Source: JALHSW01 sp038321755 (GTDB taxonomy: Bacteria; Actinomycetota; Acidimicrobiia; IMCC26256; PALSA-555). Taken from it: a stretch of 14,038 bases of DNA. Both the position numbers and the translations under genes were made by a program. Where the stretch lies: positions 1 to 14,038 of the forward strand of contig JBBQFJ010000092.1 in assembly GCA_038321755.1 (NCBI GenBank), written 5' to 3'. Shown piece after piece: positions 7,322 to 14,038 of the stretch. The first letter of the stretch is position 1; each line of letters opens with the position of its first letter. The notes under the pieces are model-generated. The model saw nothing but the letters and a program-made list of their open reading frames with translations. It was not told the origin of the DNA and did not search any database.

Positions 7322-8241
7322 CAGTTCGCTCCGAGCCACTCGATGACGGGACCGAGATCCAGCTGCTCGGCAAACTCCACGAGGTACGGGATCTGGTCGA
7401 CGTCGTCCATCGCGATCTCCGTACCCCCCGGGAACGTCGGGGCGAGGCGAAAGTAGCGTTCGCCGAGCATCTGGGTGCACTGGTAGTGCGCGATGCCGCT
7501 CACGCCATCGAGCAGCAGCCCGAGCAGCGGGCGCACCCACTGCACGTACCCCCAGTCGAGCGAGTCGCCTTCGACATGGACGAGCGAGCGTCCGGTCCCG
7601 AGCGAGAGCAGACGCACTTCCGAGAGCTCAGCCCGTTCGTCGGGCGGCACCCGTGCATCCAACACCTGCGCGAGCGCGCACATGCTCGGGTTGGCGGCGA
7701 ACACACCGCCATCGATGTAGCCGTCCTCGGTCTGGAAGTACGTGGGCGCGGCGCTCGTGTACGTACCGACCTTGTAGGCGAGCTGCACCCCATCGCTGTC
7801 GGGACCCGGGAAGTTGTGGAAGATCTTCGGCTTCCAGCTGCGAGCCGTCGGGTCCTCGTTGTCGAGGTCGAAGGCAGGGATCACGACGCGCTTCGTGAGC
7901 TCGGCGAGGGTCCGGTCGGCGAAGACGTGGCGGAGCTCGAAGCGGAGGTTCGCGATGTCGTAGTCGGCGCCAAGCACCTTCCCGACGTCCGCGATGTCGT
8001 CGAGGACGCTGTCGGCGAACACAGCCGCGCCACGATCGACGTACAGCGCCCGGAGTTGAGCGAGGTCGATTCCGGCCGCGAGCGCAAGTGCGACCAGACC
8101 GCCGGTGGACGTGCCCGCGACCAGGTCGACGCGATCCAGCAGGTCGAGACCGGGCTCGGCGGCGAGACGTTGCAAGACGATCGTCGGGACGACGCCGCGG
8201 ATCCCACCGCCGTCGATGCTGATGATCCGGTCGACGGGCAC
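7318..8241 (-). CDS. Patatin-like phospholipase (lipid acyl hydrolase)
   Basis: A 307-residue protein beginning at GTG 8241, nine nucleotides after the PhyH-type gene stop. The patatin catalytic set is complete: oxyanion-hole glycines DGGGIRG (10-16), nucleophile elbow GTSTGG with Ser45, and the dyad aspartate in YIDGG (Asp177). The Ser-Asp dyad hydrolyses ester bonds of phospholipids or neutral lipids. KVGTYTSAAPTYF (157-169) just ahead of the aspartate and EVRLLSLGTG after it are usual for bacterial cytosolic patatins. No signal peptide or membrane segment is seen. Similar patatins serve as effectors in CBASS defence, but there is no nucleotidyltransferase nearby, so a lipid turnover role is more likely (inference). 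Its stop overlaps the DinB start by 4 nt. Confidence 0.93.
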   Translation of the reverse strand: MPVDRIISIDGGGIRGVVPTIVLQRLAAEPGLDLLDRVDLVAGTSTGGLVALALAAGIDLAQLRALYVDRGAAVFADSVLDDIADVGKVLGADYDIANLRFELRHVFADRTLAELTKRVVIPAFDLDNEDPTARSWKPKIFHNFPGPDSDGVQLAYKVGTYTSAAPTYFQTEDGYIDGGVFAANPSMCALAQVLDARVPPDERAELSEVRLLSLGTGRSLVHVEGDSLDWGYVQWVRPLLGLLLDGVSGIAHYQCTQMLGERYFRLAPTFPGGTEIAMDDVDQIPYLVEFAEQLDLGPVIEWLGANW

Positions 8242-8250
8242 GATCGCAGG

Positions 8251-9192
8251 CTACGCGGCTCGCCAGGGCCCGAGGTCGAGGTCCGGATATCGCTCGGCGG
8301 TCGCCGCGAGGAGCGCATCGTCCCAGATCGGATGCCCCGGCTCCGGGAAGCCGAAGAGTGCGAGCTCGCGTGGCGTGGACCCTTCGACGAAGGCGACCCA
8401 GTCCGGCGAGTTCGCGCGTGACTGGATCGAGTGGAAGCCGACCCAGTCCTGGCCTGCGGCCTTGAAGCTCACGTTGAGCAGGAACCGCGCGGCACCGGGG
8501 CGCGTGAGGTCGACCCCCCGGTGGAACACGTCGGGGCGGTACGCGAGGAGCGAGCCACGGATGCCGCCTGCCGGACGTTCGGCGGCGTACAGCTCCGGAT
8601 CCTGGCTCGGCATGATGAGCGGCGCGGTGGGCACGCGACCGACCGAGTCGCCGATCGGCACCAGATGGGTGGCCGCCGTCCCTTCGTCGACATCCGAGAG
8701 GTACAGGAACGTCTCGAGGTGCCACCACGGGGCTCGCGCGACCGCCGGCAGCCACGAGTGGTTGCGGTCGGTGTGCATCGGCTGCTCGTTGTTGGTCTCG
8801 CCCGTGTACTTCGCGGTCGCCTGGGCCTGGTAGAGCCGCAGGTCGGTGTCGAGCAAGGCTCGTTCGGCAAAATCGACGATCGCCGGGTGCACGCAGAGGC
8901 GGTTCAGTGCGCCCGACCCGCGGAAAGGGAACTCGCCGCGCCAGCGGTGCTGCTCGGGCCGGAAGCCTGGTCCCTCCGCGGGCCAAGTGAACAGCTCGCG
9001 CGACTCCGGTGGCGTTCCGAGCCAGCGCCCGCGCTCGGACTCCGGGTCCGCGTGGTACGCCGCGGCGGAGGGAAACATCTCCCAGAGGTCGACCGCCGCG
9101 GCGTCGACCTCATCCGACGGCACGAGCCCGTCGACGAGCACCCAGCCGTCGTCGTGCCACGTGGCGATGTCATCATCGTCTGCGAGGTGCAT
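8251..9192 (-). CDS. Phytanoyl-CoA dioxygenase (PhyH) family Fe(II)/2-oxoglutarate oxygenase
   Basis: A 313-residue protein from ATG 9192, with an AAAGG ribosome binding site five bases upstream. The Fe(II) facial triad is visible: His140-x-Asp142 in QPMHTDRNHS and the distal His224 in PDVFHRGVDLTRPG. Arg231 or Arg236 is placed to bind the 2-oxoglutarate carboxylate. The N-terminus (DDIATWHDDGWVLVDGLVP) has the W/F-x-x-D-G-W/F-x-x-x opening of PhyH proteins. It should hydroxylate an aliphatic substrate using O2 and 2-oxoglutarate; relatives act on phytanoyl-CoA, ectoine or natural products, and the substrate here cannot be read from the sequence. It is the first gene of a minus-strand set with patatin and DinB genes. 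The upstream 114-nt gap is shared with the divergent truncated FMN reductase. Confidence 0.92.
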   Translation of the reverse strand: MHLADDDDIATWHDDGWVLVDGLVPSDEVDAAAVDLWEMFPSAAAYHADPESERGRWLGTPPESRELFTWPAEGPGFRPEQHRWRGEFPFRGSGALNRLCVHPAIVDFAERALLDTDLRLYQAQATAKYTGETNNEQPMHTDRNHSWLPAVARAPWWHLETFLYLSDVDEGTAATHLVPIGDSVGRVPTAPLIMPSQDPELYAAERPAGGIRGSLLAYRPDVFHRGVDLTRPGAARFLLNVSFKAAGQDWVGFHSIQSRANSPDWVAFVEGSTPRELALFGFPEPGHPIWDDALLAATAERYPDLDLGPWRAA

Positions 9193-9197
9193 CGCGG

Positions 9198-9202
9198 CCT
9201 TT
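9198..9202 (-). promoter_or_regulatory. Ribosome binding site of the PhyH-type gene
   Basis: On the minus strand, AAAGG lies five bases upstream of ATG 9192. It supports that start and shows the 114-nt divergent gap (9193-9306) as the leader region of both neighbours. I could not identify convincing -35/-10 boxes there. Confidence 0.5.
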
Positions 9203-9306
9203 CGAGATCAGTGCTGCTCGTGATCGGGCAGCGGGAGCAACACGCGCATCGGGTCGATCGTACGGCCCGACACCGGATCTCGGAAGCGGCATCAGGACGC
9301 AACCGC

Positions 9307-9558
9307 ATGAGAACATCTTGCATGCAGATCCTCGCCGTCTCGGGCAGCCTCCAGCGCGCGTCGGCGACCACTGGATTGCTCCGGGCGGCGGCGTCATTGG
9401 CCCCGGAGGAGTACGAGGTCGTCTTCTCGGTGTCAGTCGGCGCGCTCCCCCACTTCAACCCCGACCTCGTCGACGGTGAAGCGCTCGACCCGGTTCGGAC
9501 GCTTCGTGCGCAGATCGCGACAGCCGACGGCGTCCTGCACCTGTCAGTTCCGTCGTAG
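9307..9558 (+). pseudogene. Truncated NADPH-dependent FMN reductase, N-terminal half only
   Basis: From ATG 9307, supported by AGGA at 9294-9297 nine bases upstream; ATG 9322 is the start position usual for the family. Only 83 (or 78) residues are encoded. They match the first half of flavodoxin-fold NADPH-dependent FMN reductases very well: MQILAVSGSLQRASATTGLL (the phosphate-binding loop after strand 1), LAPEEYEVV, LPHFNPDL, and TLRAQIATADGVL. Intact homologues continue with a T-P-E-Y-N/A flavin-contact motif and about 100 more residues. Here the frame runs into HLSVPS and a TAG at 9556-9558. The next bases are the start of rsgA, and the missing half is not found in another frame. A deletion that joined this stub to rsgA is the simplest reading. 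Transcription and translation signals still look intact, so a short product may be made, but it should not fold into an active enzyme. Confidence 0.8.
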
Positions 9559-9567
9559 CATTTGGCG

Positions 9568-10527
9568 GTGCAGGTCCTGGCTCTCGAACCGTATGGCTGG
9601 GGCGCCCACTGGGCCGCGCTCCTCGGCCCACACCCCGACTGCTCGCCGGCGCGCGTGGTGCGTCACGATGGCTCCGGACTGCTCCTCGCGACCGCCGAGG
9701 GCCCCCTCGCGCTGCAGCTCGCTCGCCGGCTCGATCCGGCCCCGACCGTCGGCGACTGGGTCGCCTACGCCGGCGAGGAGATCGTCGCCGTCCTTCCGCG
9801 GACCTCTCTCTTGCGCCGCCGCTCGTCGGGGAGCGACACGGAGCAGGTGCTCGCCGCGAACATCGACATCGTGCTCCTCGTGTGCGGGGTCGATCGACCG
9901 CTCAAGGCCGGTCGCATCCACCGCGGCACGACCGTGGCCCGGGACGCTGGCGCGCTCCCGGTCGTCGTGCTGACCAAGGCCGCGATCGGCGGCGGCGACG
10001 CGGCCGAGGCGATGGTGGCCCAGATCGAGGAATGGACTCCCGGACTCGACGTCCTCGTGACATCAGCACGCGAGGGCGAAGGGCTCGATGCGCTTCGAGA
10101 GCTCGTGCACGGCAACACGGTGACGATGCTCGGTGAGTCGGGTGCCGGGAAGTCGAGTCTCGTGAACGCGCTCATCGGCGCAGGGACGGCAGCCACCGGC
10201 GAGGTCCGCGCGAGTGACGCCAAGGGCCGTCACACGACGACAACGCGCGAGCTGCACGTCGTGCCCACCGGCGGCGTGCTGATCGATTCGCCCGGCATCC
10301 GTTCCGTCGGCATCTGGACCGACACGACCGCGGTCGCCGACACCTTCGCCGACATCGACGACCTCGCCCTCTCGTGCCGATTCACCGACTGCCACCACGT
10401 CACCGAGCCCGGCTGTGCGGTCCTCGACGCGATCGCGTGTGGCGACCTCAGTGCCGACCGGCTCGGAACCTGGCGGATCCTCCATCGCGAGGCCGAGGCA
10501 TCGACGCGGCGCCGTAAGGGTCGCTGA
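9568..10527 (+). CDS. rsgA: Ribosome small-subunit-dependent GTPase A (RsgA/YjeQ)
   Basis: About 319 residues from GTG 9568; TTG 9562 in the same frame is an alternative, and neither has a clear Shine-Dalgarno. RsgA is a circularly permuted GTPase that checks and matures the 30S subunit. The order here fits: a short OB-fold-like N-terminus (~30-80), the G4 region (TKAA, 136-139), G5 (VTSAREGEG), G1/P-loop GESGAGKSS (189-197), a switch region GRHTTTTREL, G3 DSPGI, and the C-terminal zinc knuckle with Cys270, Cys275, His277 and Cys283. The G4 motif is normally [N/T]KxD; here the Asp that selects guanine is Ala139. Everything else appears intact, so the enzyme is probably functional, perhaps with relaxed nucleotide specificity (inference). 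The gene begins 9 nt after the truncated FMN reductase and converges on the GGDEF gene. Confidence 0.93.
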   Translation: MQVLALEPYGWGAHWAALLGPHPDCSPARVVRHDGSGLLLATAEGPLALQLARRLDPAPTVGDWVAYAGEEIVAVLPRTSLLRRRSSGSDTEQVLAANIDIVLLVCGVDRPLKAGRIHRGTTVARDAGALPVVVLTKAAIGGGDAAEAMVAQIEEWTPGLDVLVTSAREGEGLDALRELVHGNTVTMLGESGAGKSSLVNALIGAGTAATGEVRASDAKGRHTTTTRELHVVPTGGVLIDSPGIRSVGIWTDTTAVADTFADIDDLALSCRFTDCHHVTEPGCAVLDAIACGDLSADRLGTWRILHREAEASTRRRKGR

Positions 10528-10541
10528 CGCGCTTCGTCAGC
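10523..10541. terminator. Hairpin spanning the convergent rsgA / GGDEF gene ends
   Basis: GCTGACG-CGCTT-CGTCAGC is a perfect 7-bp stem with a 5-nt loop. The rsgA stop (TGA, 10525-10527) lies in the left arm, and the stop of the opposing GGDEF gene (10537-10539) lies in the right arm. The symmetry gives both transcripts a hairpin at their 3' ends. No T-run is present, so a classic intrinsic terminator is not shown. Confidence 0.45.
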
Positions 10542-11895
10542 CGAGACCAGGCGCGTGCTGTTCGGAGTCGCCGGGTCCGTCGCGTGCTGGCCACCGCACC
10601 GCACCCCCACCGGCCGCCTTGGCCTCGTAGAGCGCACGATCAGCCGACTCGAGCACCGCGTCACCGAGCCGCTCGCTGGTGTGCGCGACACCAATGCTGA
10701 TCCCGACGTGCGCCGGCGCACCGACCACGTGGAACGGCTCTTGGATCGCGACGCGGATGCGCTCGGCAAGGTCGGCTGCCTGCTGCTCCGTCGCCCCCTC
10801 ACAGAGCACCGCGAACTCGTCACCGCCGAGCCGCGCGACCACGTCGCCCGATCGCACGCAGCCCTGGATCCGTCGAGCGACCGCGCGCAGCAGCTCGTCG
10901 CCCGCGTGGTGTCCGAGCACATCGTTGACCGGCTTGAAGCGATCGAGGTCGCAGTAGAGCACGGCGCCCTTGCCGCCGGCACCGAGTGAGTCGAAGAACG
11001 CCTTCCGATTCGCAAGTCCGGTCAGCGCGTCGCGGTGCGCCGCGACGTCGAGCAGGCGGACCTGCCGGGTCCAGCGCAGGATCAGCTCGACGAAGTCCTT
11101 CGCCGCCTGCATCCCCGACATGTGGTACTCGGGTGGCGGCCCGCCGGCGCGCGTCCAGACGGTGATCAGCGCGTGCGTCTCCGGCGCGTCCAGGAGCACC
11201 GGCTCGATCCAGTACGCCCCGAGACCGAGCTCGTCGGCCATCGCTCGTCGGCCGTCGTCGAGCGCCGACAGGTCGGCTCCGTGCTGGGCTTCGCCATCCC
11301 GACGGCTCCGCGCCCACGGCGTGTCGGGCGCCTCGTCGACACCCGCGAGCTCCGCCGGGACATCCGTGCCGAGGTGATGGAGACCGTCGTCGTCGGACCA
11401 CGTGATCGCGACCAGCGATCCGAACACCTTGCGGTTGAACATGTCGAGCACCGGCCGGAGCGCATCTTCCGGCGAGGTGCCGCGCAAGAGACCGAACAGC
11501 ACCTGGGTAGGTGAGACGTCCGCCGCGCGGCAGTAGGTCGCGAGGAGCCGGTGGGATCCGTCGGACGTCTCCGCACTCGTGAGCTGCATCGGGAGCCAGG
11601 ATCCGTCGGCGGTCAGCACGCGATACGTCGACCACCCTGGCGGCGCGCCCGGTTCGGAGTGCACGCCGAGATCGAACATCGCGCGCTCGACGTCGTCAGG
11701 ATGGACGAGGTCGAAGATGCTGCGACCGCACGCCTCGTGTGGCTCCCATCCGGTGACCACTCCTGCAGCCGGGTTCATGTACCGGATGCTCCCGTCGTCG
11801 AACACGACGACGATCGCGTCCGCGCTCTCCTCGGCGAGCGATGCGTACAGGGTCGCCAACGAAGCCGCTGCCTCCGCTTCGTCGACGGACCCCAT
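10537..11895 (-). CDS. Diguanylate cyclase with PAS and GAF-like sensor regions (GGDEF protein)
   Basis: A 452-residue protein from ATG 11895; GGAAGG at 11905-11910 is spaced nine bases upstream and decides this start over ATG 11904 and the open frame beyond. Residues ~16-125 are a PAS domain with its PAC strand region (DAIVVVFDDGSIRYMNPAA, then STYRVLTADGSWLPMQL). Residues ~130-280 look GAF-like. The GGDEF domain spans ~287-440: DALTGLANR (289-297), metal-binding Asp316 in CDLDRFKPVND, the active-site GGDEF itself at 357-361, and an RxxD inhibition site (Arg348-Asp351) five residues upstream. It should condense two GTP into cyclic di-GMP and be subject to product inhibition. No membrane segment or EAL domain is present, so it is a soluble sensor-synthase; the signal is unknown. 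It is divergent from the ABC exporter genes across 62 nt. Confidence 0.95.
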   Translation of the reverse strand: MGSVDEAEAAASLATLYASLAEESADAIVVVFDDGSIRYMNPAAGVVTGWEPHEACGRSIFDLVHPDDVERAMFDLGVHSEPGAPPGWSTYRVLTADGSWLPMQLTSAETSDGSHRLLATYCRAADVSPTQVLFGLLRGTSPEDALRPVLDMFNRKVFGSLVAITWSDDDGLHHLGTDVPAELAGVDEAPDTPWARSRRDGEAQHGADLSALDDGRRAMADELGLGAYWIEPVLLDAPETHALITVWTRAGGPPPEYHMSGMQAAKDFVELILRWTRQVRLLDVAAHRDALTGLANRKAFFDSLGAGGKGAVLYCDLDRFKPVNDVLGHHAGDELLRAVARRIQGCVRSGDVVARLGGDEFAVLCEGATEQQAADLAERIRVAIQEPFHVVGAPAHVGISIGVAHTSERLGDAVLESADRALYEAKAAGGGAVRWPARDGPGDSEQHAPGLG

Positions 11896-11904
11896 CACTC
11901 TCAT

Positions 11905-11910
11905 CCTTCC
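11905..11910 (-). promoter_or_regulatory. Ribosome binding site of the GGDEF gene
   Basis: On the minus strand, GGAAGG lies nine bases upstream of ATG 11895. It abuts the alternative ATG 11904 with no spacing, so 11895 is the better start. Confidence 0.6.
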
Positions 11911-11927
11911 AGGGTGGGAGCAGCGCT

Positions 11928-11953
11928 GCGTCGTCGCGGTCCGCGACGGACGC
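11928..11953. promoter_or_regulatory. Long inverted repeat in the divergent promoter region (possible operator)
   Basis: The core CGTCGCGG-T-CCGCGACG (11932-11948) is a perfect 8-bp dyad around a single T. With one bulged G the arms extend to 12 bases: GCGTCGTCGCGG on the left (11928-11939) and CCGCGACGGACGC on the right (11941-11953). It sits in the 62-nt gap between the divergent GGDEF and ABC permease genes. A one-base centre disfavours a full-length RNA hairpin and favours a protein-binding dyad (inference). GC-rich DNA makes such repeats more common by chance. Confidence 0.45.
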
Positions 11954-11957
11954 CTCC

Positions 11958-13586
11958 GTGTCAGCACTGCCTACATTGGCGCGCTCGCCACCCGAGGATC
12001 GCGTCGGCGCACCGATACGCTCCGAGACCTTGCTCGACACGCGCTCGACGAGACAGGCGCTCCGCACCCGACAGCGGGCCCGCCGTCACCACCACCTCGA
12101 GGATCACGACTGGACCGACTCGGTCTACAAGGCGTACCTCACGGTGATCGGCGTGAGCGTCCCGATCTTCTACCTTGCTCCCCTGCTCGGCGACACGCCG
12201 GTCTCATCGGACGTCCTGTCGGAGATCCAGCATCGCGGTCCCGCGATCGTCGGGCTGGTGCTCGCGGTGACCCTCGCGCTCGGGTTGCGCTCGGGAAGCC
12301 GCGGCGGGCCGCTCGGTCTCGAGCCGGCCGACGTCACCTACGTGATGCTTGCGCCGGTGGCTCGTGGTCCCGTGCTGCGCAATGCGGCGCTGCGTCAGCT
12401 GCGTGGCGTCCTCTACTCCGGCGCGGTCGCGGGCATCATGCTCGGGTACCTCGCCCACCTCCGCCTGCGCGGTGATCTCGTCGAGTGGCTGGTCGCGGCG
12501 TGCGCCGTCTGCATCCTCATCGCGATCGCCACCTGGGGTGCCGCGCTGATCGGATCGGGGCTGCGAATCAGCCGCCGAACCGCGACCTTGTTGGGAGTGC
12601 TGCTCGTCGCGTGGGCCGGGATCGACATCGGACTCGAGATCACGACCTCGCCGACCTCCCTCCTCGGGCGCATCGGCCTCGCGCCGCTCGACTGGTCACC
12701 GGTCGCGATCATCGGCGCGGTGGCCGCGTTCGTCATCCCCGCCGTCGGGCTCGCGGTCATCGGTGGACTGTCACTGGAAGCCGCGCAGCGCCGCGCCGGC
12801 CTCGTCGGCCAGCTTCGCTTCGCTGCGACCATGCAGGACGTGCGCACGGTCATGGTGCTGCACCGCCAGCTCAGCCAGGAGCTGCCGCGCGAGACACCGC
12901 GCTGGCGCATGCCCGGGCGCATCCCGTCGTTGCTCTGCTGGCAACGAGACTGGCAGGGCGTCGCCCGATGGCCGCTGAGTCGGATCGTGCGATCGTTCGC
13001 GCTCGGTGTCATCAGCGGCCTCGCGCTCGCCGCGGTCTGGGAGGGCGCGCTCGCGTTCCTCCTGGTCGCCGGTCCTGCGCTGTTCCTCGTCGGGCTCGAC
13101 GTCGCCGAGGGTCTCGGCGAGGAGACCGATCACTCCGAACGACCCGCCGGCTACCCCCATCACTGGGGCGACCTGATCCTGCATCACCTGGTCGTGCCGT
13201 GGTGCTGCACCGTCGTCGTCCTGGTGGTGACCGTCGGCGTCGTCTTCGCGGTCACCGCATCGACCACGGCGCTCGCCGTCACGGCGCTCGTGCTCGTCCC
13301 CGTCGCGATCACGGCGGCGGTGGCTGCGGCCGCCGCGCTGGTGCTCGGAGCTCCGTCGGCCGAGACGACGTCGGGTCTGGGCTTCTCCGATCTCGGGCCG
13401 GTGCTGCTCATTGCACGGCAGGTCTTCCCGCCGGTGCTCGTGATCCTCTCGCTCGTACCGGTGGCGATTGCCCAGCAGGACGCCAAGGACCCGGTCGGGG
13501 CCGCGTTCGGGTTCGTCCCGATCGCGCTGGTCGTCGTGTTCGGCGTCGGGTTCTGGTTGCGTTCGCGCAGATTGGGAGTCGGATGA
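11958..13586 (+). CDS. ABC exporter permease, polytopic membrane protein
   Basis: About 542 residues from GTG 11958. There is no ATG near the N-terminus; the open frame continues upstream into the GGDEF gene, and TTG 11976 or the TTG near 12030 are alternative starts. A basic N-terminus (RTRQRARRHHHLEDHDW) is followed by about eleven hydrophobic segments at roughly 58-76, 94-110, 150-168, 177-200, 208-228, 247-272, two within 343-385, 411-436, 438-465, 489-507 and 515-538. A soluble loop of about 70 residues (272-342) contains RHQ/LPRETPRWRMPGR-like charged sequence. The layout is that of large uncharacterised actinobacterial ABC permeases. The ATG of the ATPase gene overlaps its stop (ATGA), which marks the two as one transporter. 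The cargo is unknown. Export is inferred because no solute-binding protein gene is present in the window. Confidence 0.82.
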   Translation: MSALPTLARSPPEDRVGAPIRSETLLDTRSTRQALRTRQRARRHHHLEDHDWTDSVYKAYLTVIGVSVPIFYLAPLLGDTPVSSDVLSEIQHRGPAIVGLVLAVTLALGLRSGSRGGPLGLEPADVTYVMLAPVARGPVLRNAALRQLRGVLYSGAVAGIMLGYLAHLRLRGDLVEWLVAACAVCILIAIATWGAALIGSGLRISRRTATLLGVLLVAWAGIDIGLEITTSPTSLLGRIGLAPLDWSPVAIIGAVAAFVIPAVGLAVIGGLSLEAAQRRAGLVGQLRFAATMQDVRTVMVLHRQLSQELPRETPRWRMPGRIPSLLCWQRDWQGVARWPLSRIVRSFALGVISGLALAAVWEGALAFLLVAGPALFLVGLDVAEGLGEETDHSERPAGYPHHWGDLILHHLVVPWCCTVVVLVVTVGVVFAVTASTTALAVTALVLVPVAITAAVAAAAALVLGAPSAETTSGLGFSDLGPVLLIARQVFPPVLVILSLVPVAIAQQDAKDPVGAAFGFVPIALVVVFGVGFWLRSRRLGVG

Positions 13587-14038
13587 ACACCACGGAGCCC
13601 GTGCTCGTCGCCAGCAACGCGGTGAAGGACTACGGAGACCTCGTCGCGCTCGACGACGTCAGCCTCTCGCTCGCTCCGGGCGAGCTCGTCGCGCTCGTAG
13701 GCTCGAACGGCGCCGGGAAGTCGACGTTCATGCGACTCATCGCGGGCCTGCTCGAGCCGACCAGCGGCACGATCGAGATCGAGGGAGAGCCGGCGGGGTC
13801 GATCGACGCGCGGGCGAACCTCTCGTACATCGGCGACCAACCCGCCCTCTACGACGACCTGAGCGTCGACGAGCACATCGAGTACGTCCGCCAGCTGCAC
13901 GGACTCGATGAGCGCCCCAAGTCCGCCGACTTCCTGCTCGACAACTTCGGCCTCGCCGCGCGCGCCGGCGACCTTCCCGCGCGCTTCAGTCGCGGCATGC
14001 GGCAGAAGACCGCCCTCCTGCTCGGGCTCATCCGCCCG
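13583..14038 (+). CDS. ABC transporter ATP-binding protein, 3' partial
   Basis: The gene starts at ATG 13583, overlapping the permease stop by 4 nt, and stays open to the window edge: 152 codons, with the C-terminal part missing. The Walker A motif is GSNGAGKST (40-48), the Q-loop is in LSYIGDQPALYDDLS, and the signature is FSRGMRQK (LSGGQ variant), with the window ending shortly after it (LLLGLIRP). The FSRGMRQ form is typical of CcmA/DrrA-like exporter ATPases. The Walker B aspartate and H-loop lie beyond the edge. It should power the adjacent permease. Because it runs off the end without a stop it is easily missed in an ORF list. Confidence 0.95.
   Translation, partial: MNTTEPVLVASNAVKDYGDLVALDDVSLSLAPGELVALVGSNGAGKSTFMRLIAGLLEPTSGTIEIEGEPAGSIDARANLSYIGDQPALYDDLSVDEHIEYVRQLHGLDERPKSADFLLDNFGLAARAGDLPARFSRGMRQKTALLLGLIRP

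Noticed and set aside
7318..8241. Patatin as a CBASS anti-phage effector (CapV-like)
   Set aside because: No CD-NTase, Cap2/Cap3 or other defence gene is in the window; the neighbours are a dioxygenase and a DinB protein.
7486..8421. A long plus-strand open frame (311 codons) opposite the patatin gene
   Set aside because: It is antisense to a gene with complete patatin motifs; its composition is that of a shadow frame.
8431..9306. The upstream part of the frame that ends in the truncated FMN reductase, read as a 375-residue protein
   Set aside because: This stretch is antisense to the PhyH-type gene and has no family resemblance. The reductase similarity starts only at about 9322, with a ribosome binding site just before 9307.
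9193..9306. Possible promoter or small RNA in the 114-nt divergent gap
   Set aside because: Only short imperfect inverted repeats are seen (for example GAGATC near 9204 and GATCTC near 9276); no -35/-10 pair or stable fold that I could defend.
1..14038. tRNA genes, CRISPR arrays, insertion sequences, att sites
   Set aside because: No tRNA-like cloverleaf, spaced direct repeat, transposase or integrase sequence was found, and the gaps between genes are too short to hold most of these.

Overview
This is a gene-dense, high-GC stretch of a bacterial chromosome. Codons strongly favour G or C at the third position, GTG starts are common, and intergenic gaps are very short. Family-level resemblance points to Actinomycetota, perhaps an Acidimicrobiia-like lineage. 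That placement is inference from codon style and protein families; there is no rRNA marker. I see no rRNA, tRNA, CRISPR array, insertion sequence or phage gene. No gap between genes exceeds about 120 bases.

Layout. (1) 3-4032, plus strand: a 5'-truncated AttH/CrtC-like (possibly DUF7064/7065) protein, a GNAT acetyltransferase, and a large membrane protein whose three regions look like a decayed PAP2 domain, a decayed kinase and a YbhN/UPF0104-type flippase-like domain. (2) 4042-4812, minus: a classical SDR oxidoreductase. (3) 4847-5682, plus: a PPOX-fold flavin/F420-type protein overlapping a VOC/glyoxalase-like protein by 4 nt. (4) 5752-6801, plus: an exported protein that looks like a clan GH-A (TIM-barrel) glycoside hydrolase. 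(5) 9192 down to 6803, minus: an apparent three-gene operon of a PhyH-type Fe(II)/2-oxoglutarate dioxygenase, a patatin-like lipid acyl hydrolase and a DinB/DUF664 protein. (6) 9307-9558, plus: only the N-terminal half of an NADPH-dependent FMN reductase, followed directly by rsgA (9568-10527), whose G4 motif is altered. (7) 11895 down to 10537, minus: a PAS-GAF-like-GGDEF diguanylate cyclase with an intact GGDEF and an RxxD I-site. (8) 11958 to the window end, plus: an ABC exporter permease overlapping its ATPase, which runs off the edge.

The window is mostly housekeeping and accessory metabolism rather than one coherent pathway. Three genes touch lipids or the envelope (flippase-like protein, patatin, ABC exporter). 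The points most worth a second look are the triple-domain degenerate membrane protein, the truncated FMN reductase against rsgA with its unusual G4 motif, the long inverted repeat between the diguanylate cyclase and ABC exporter genes, and small hairpins placed on stop codons at three gene ends.
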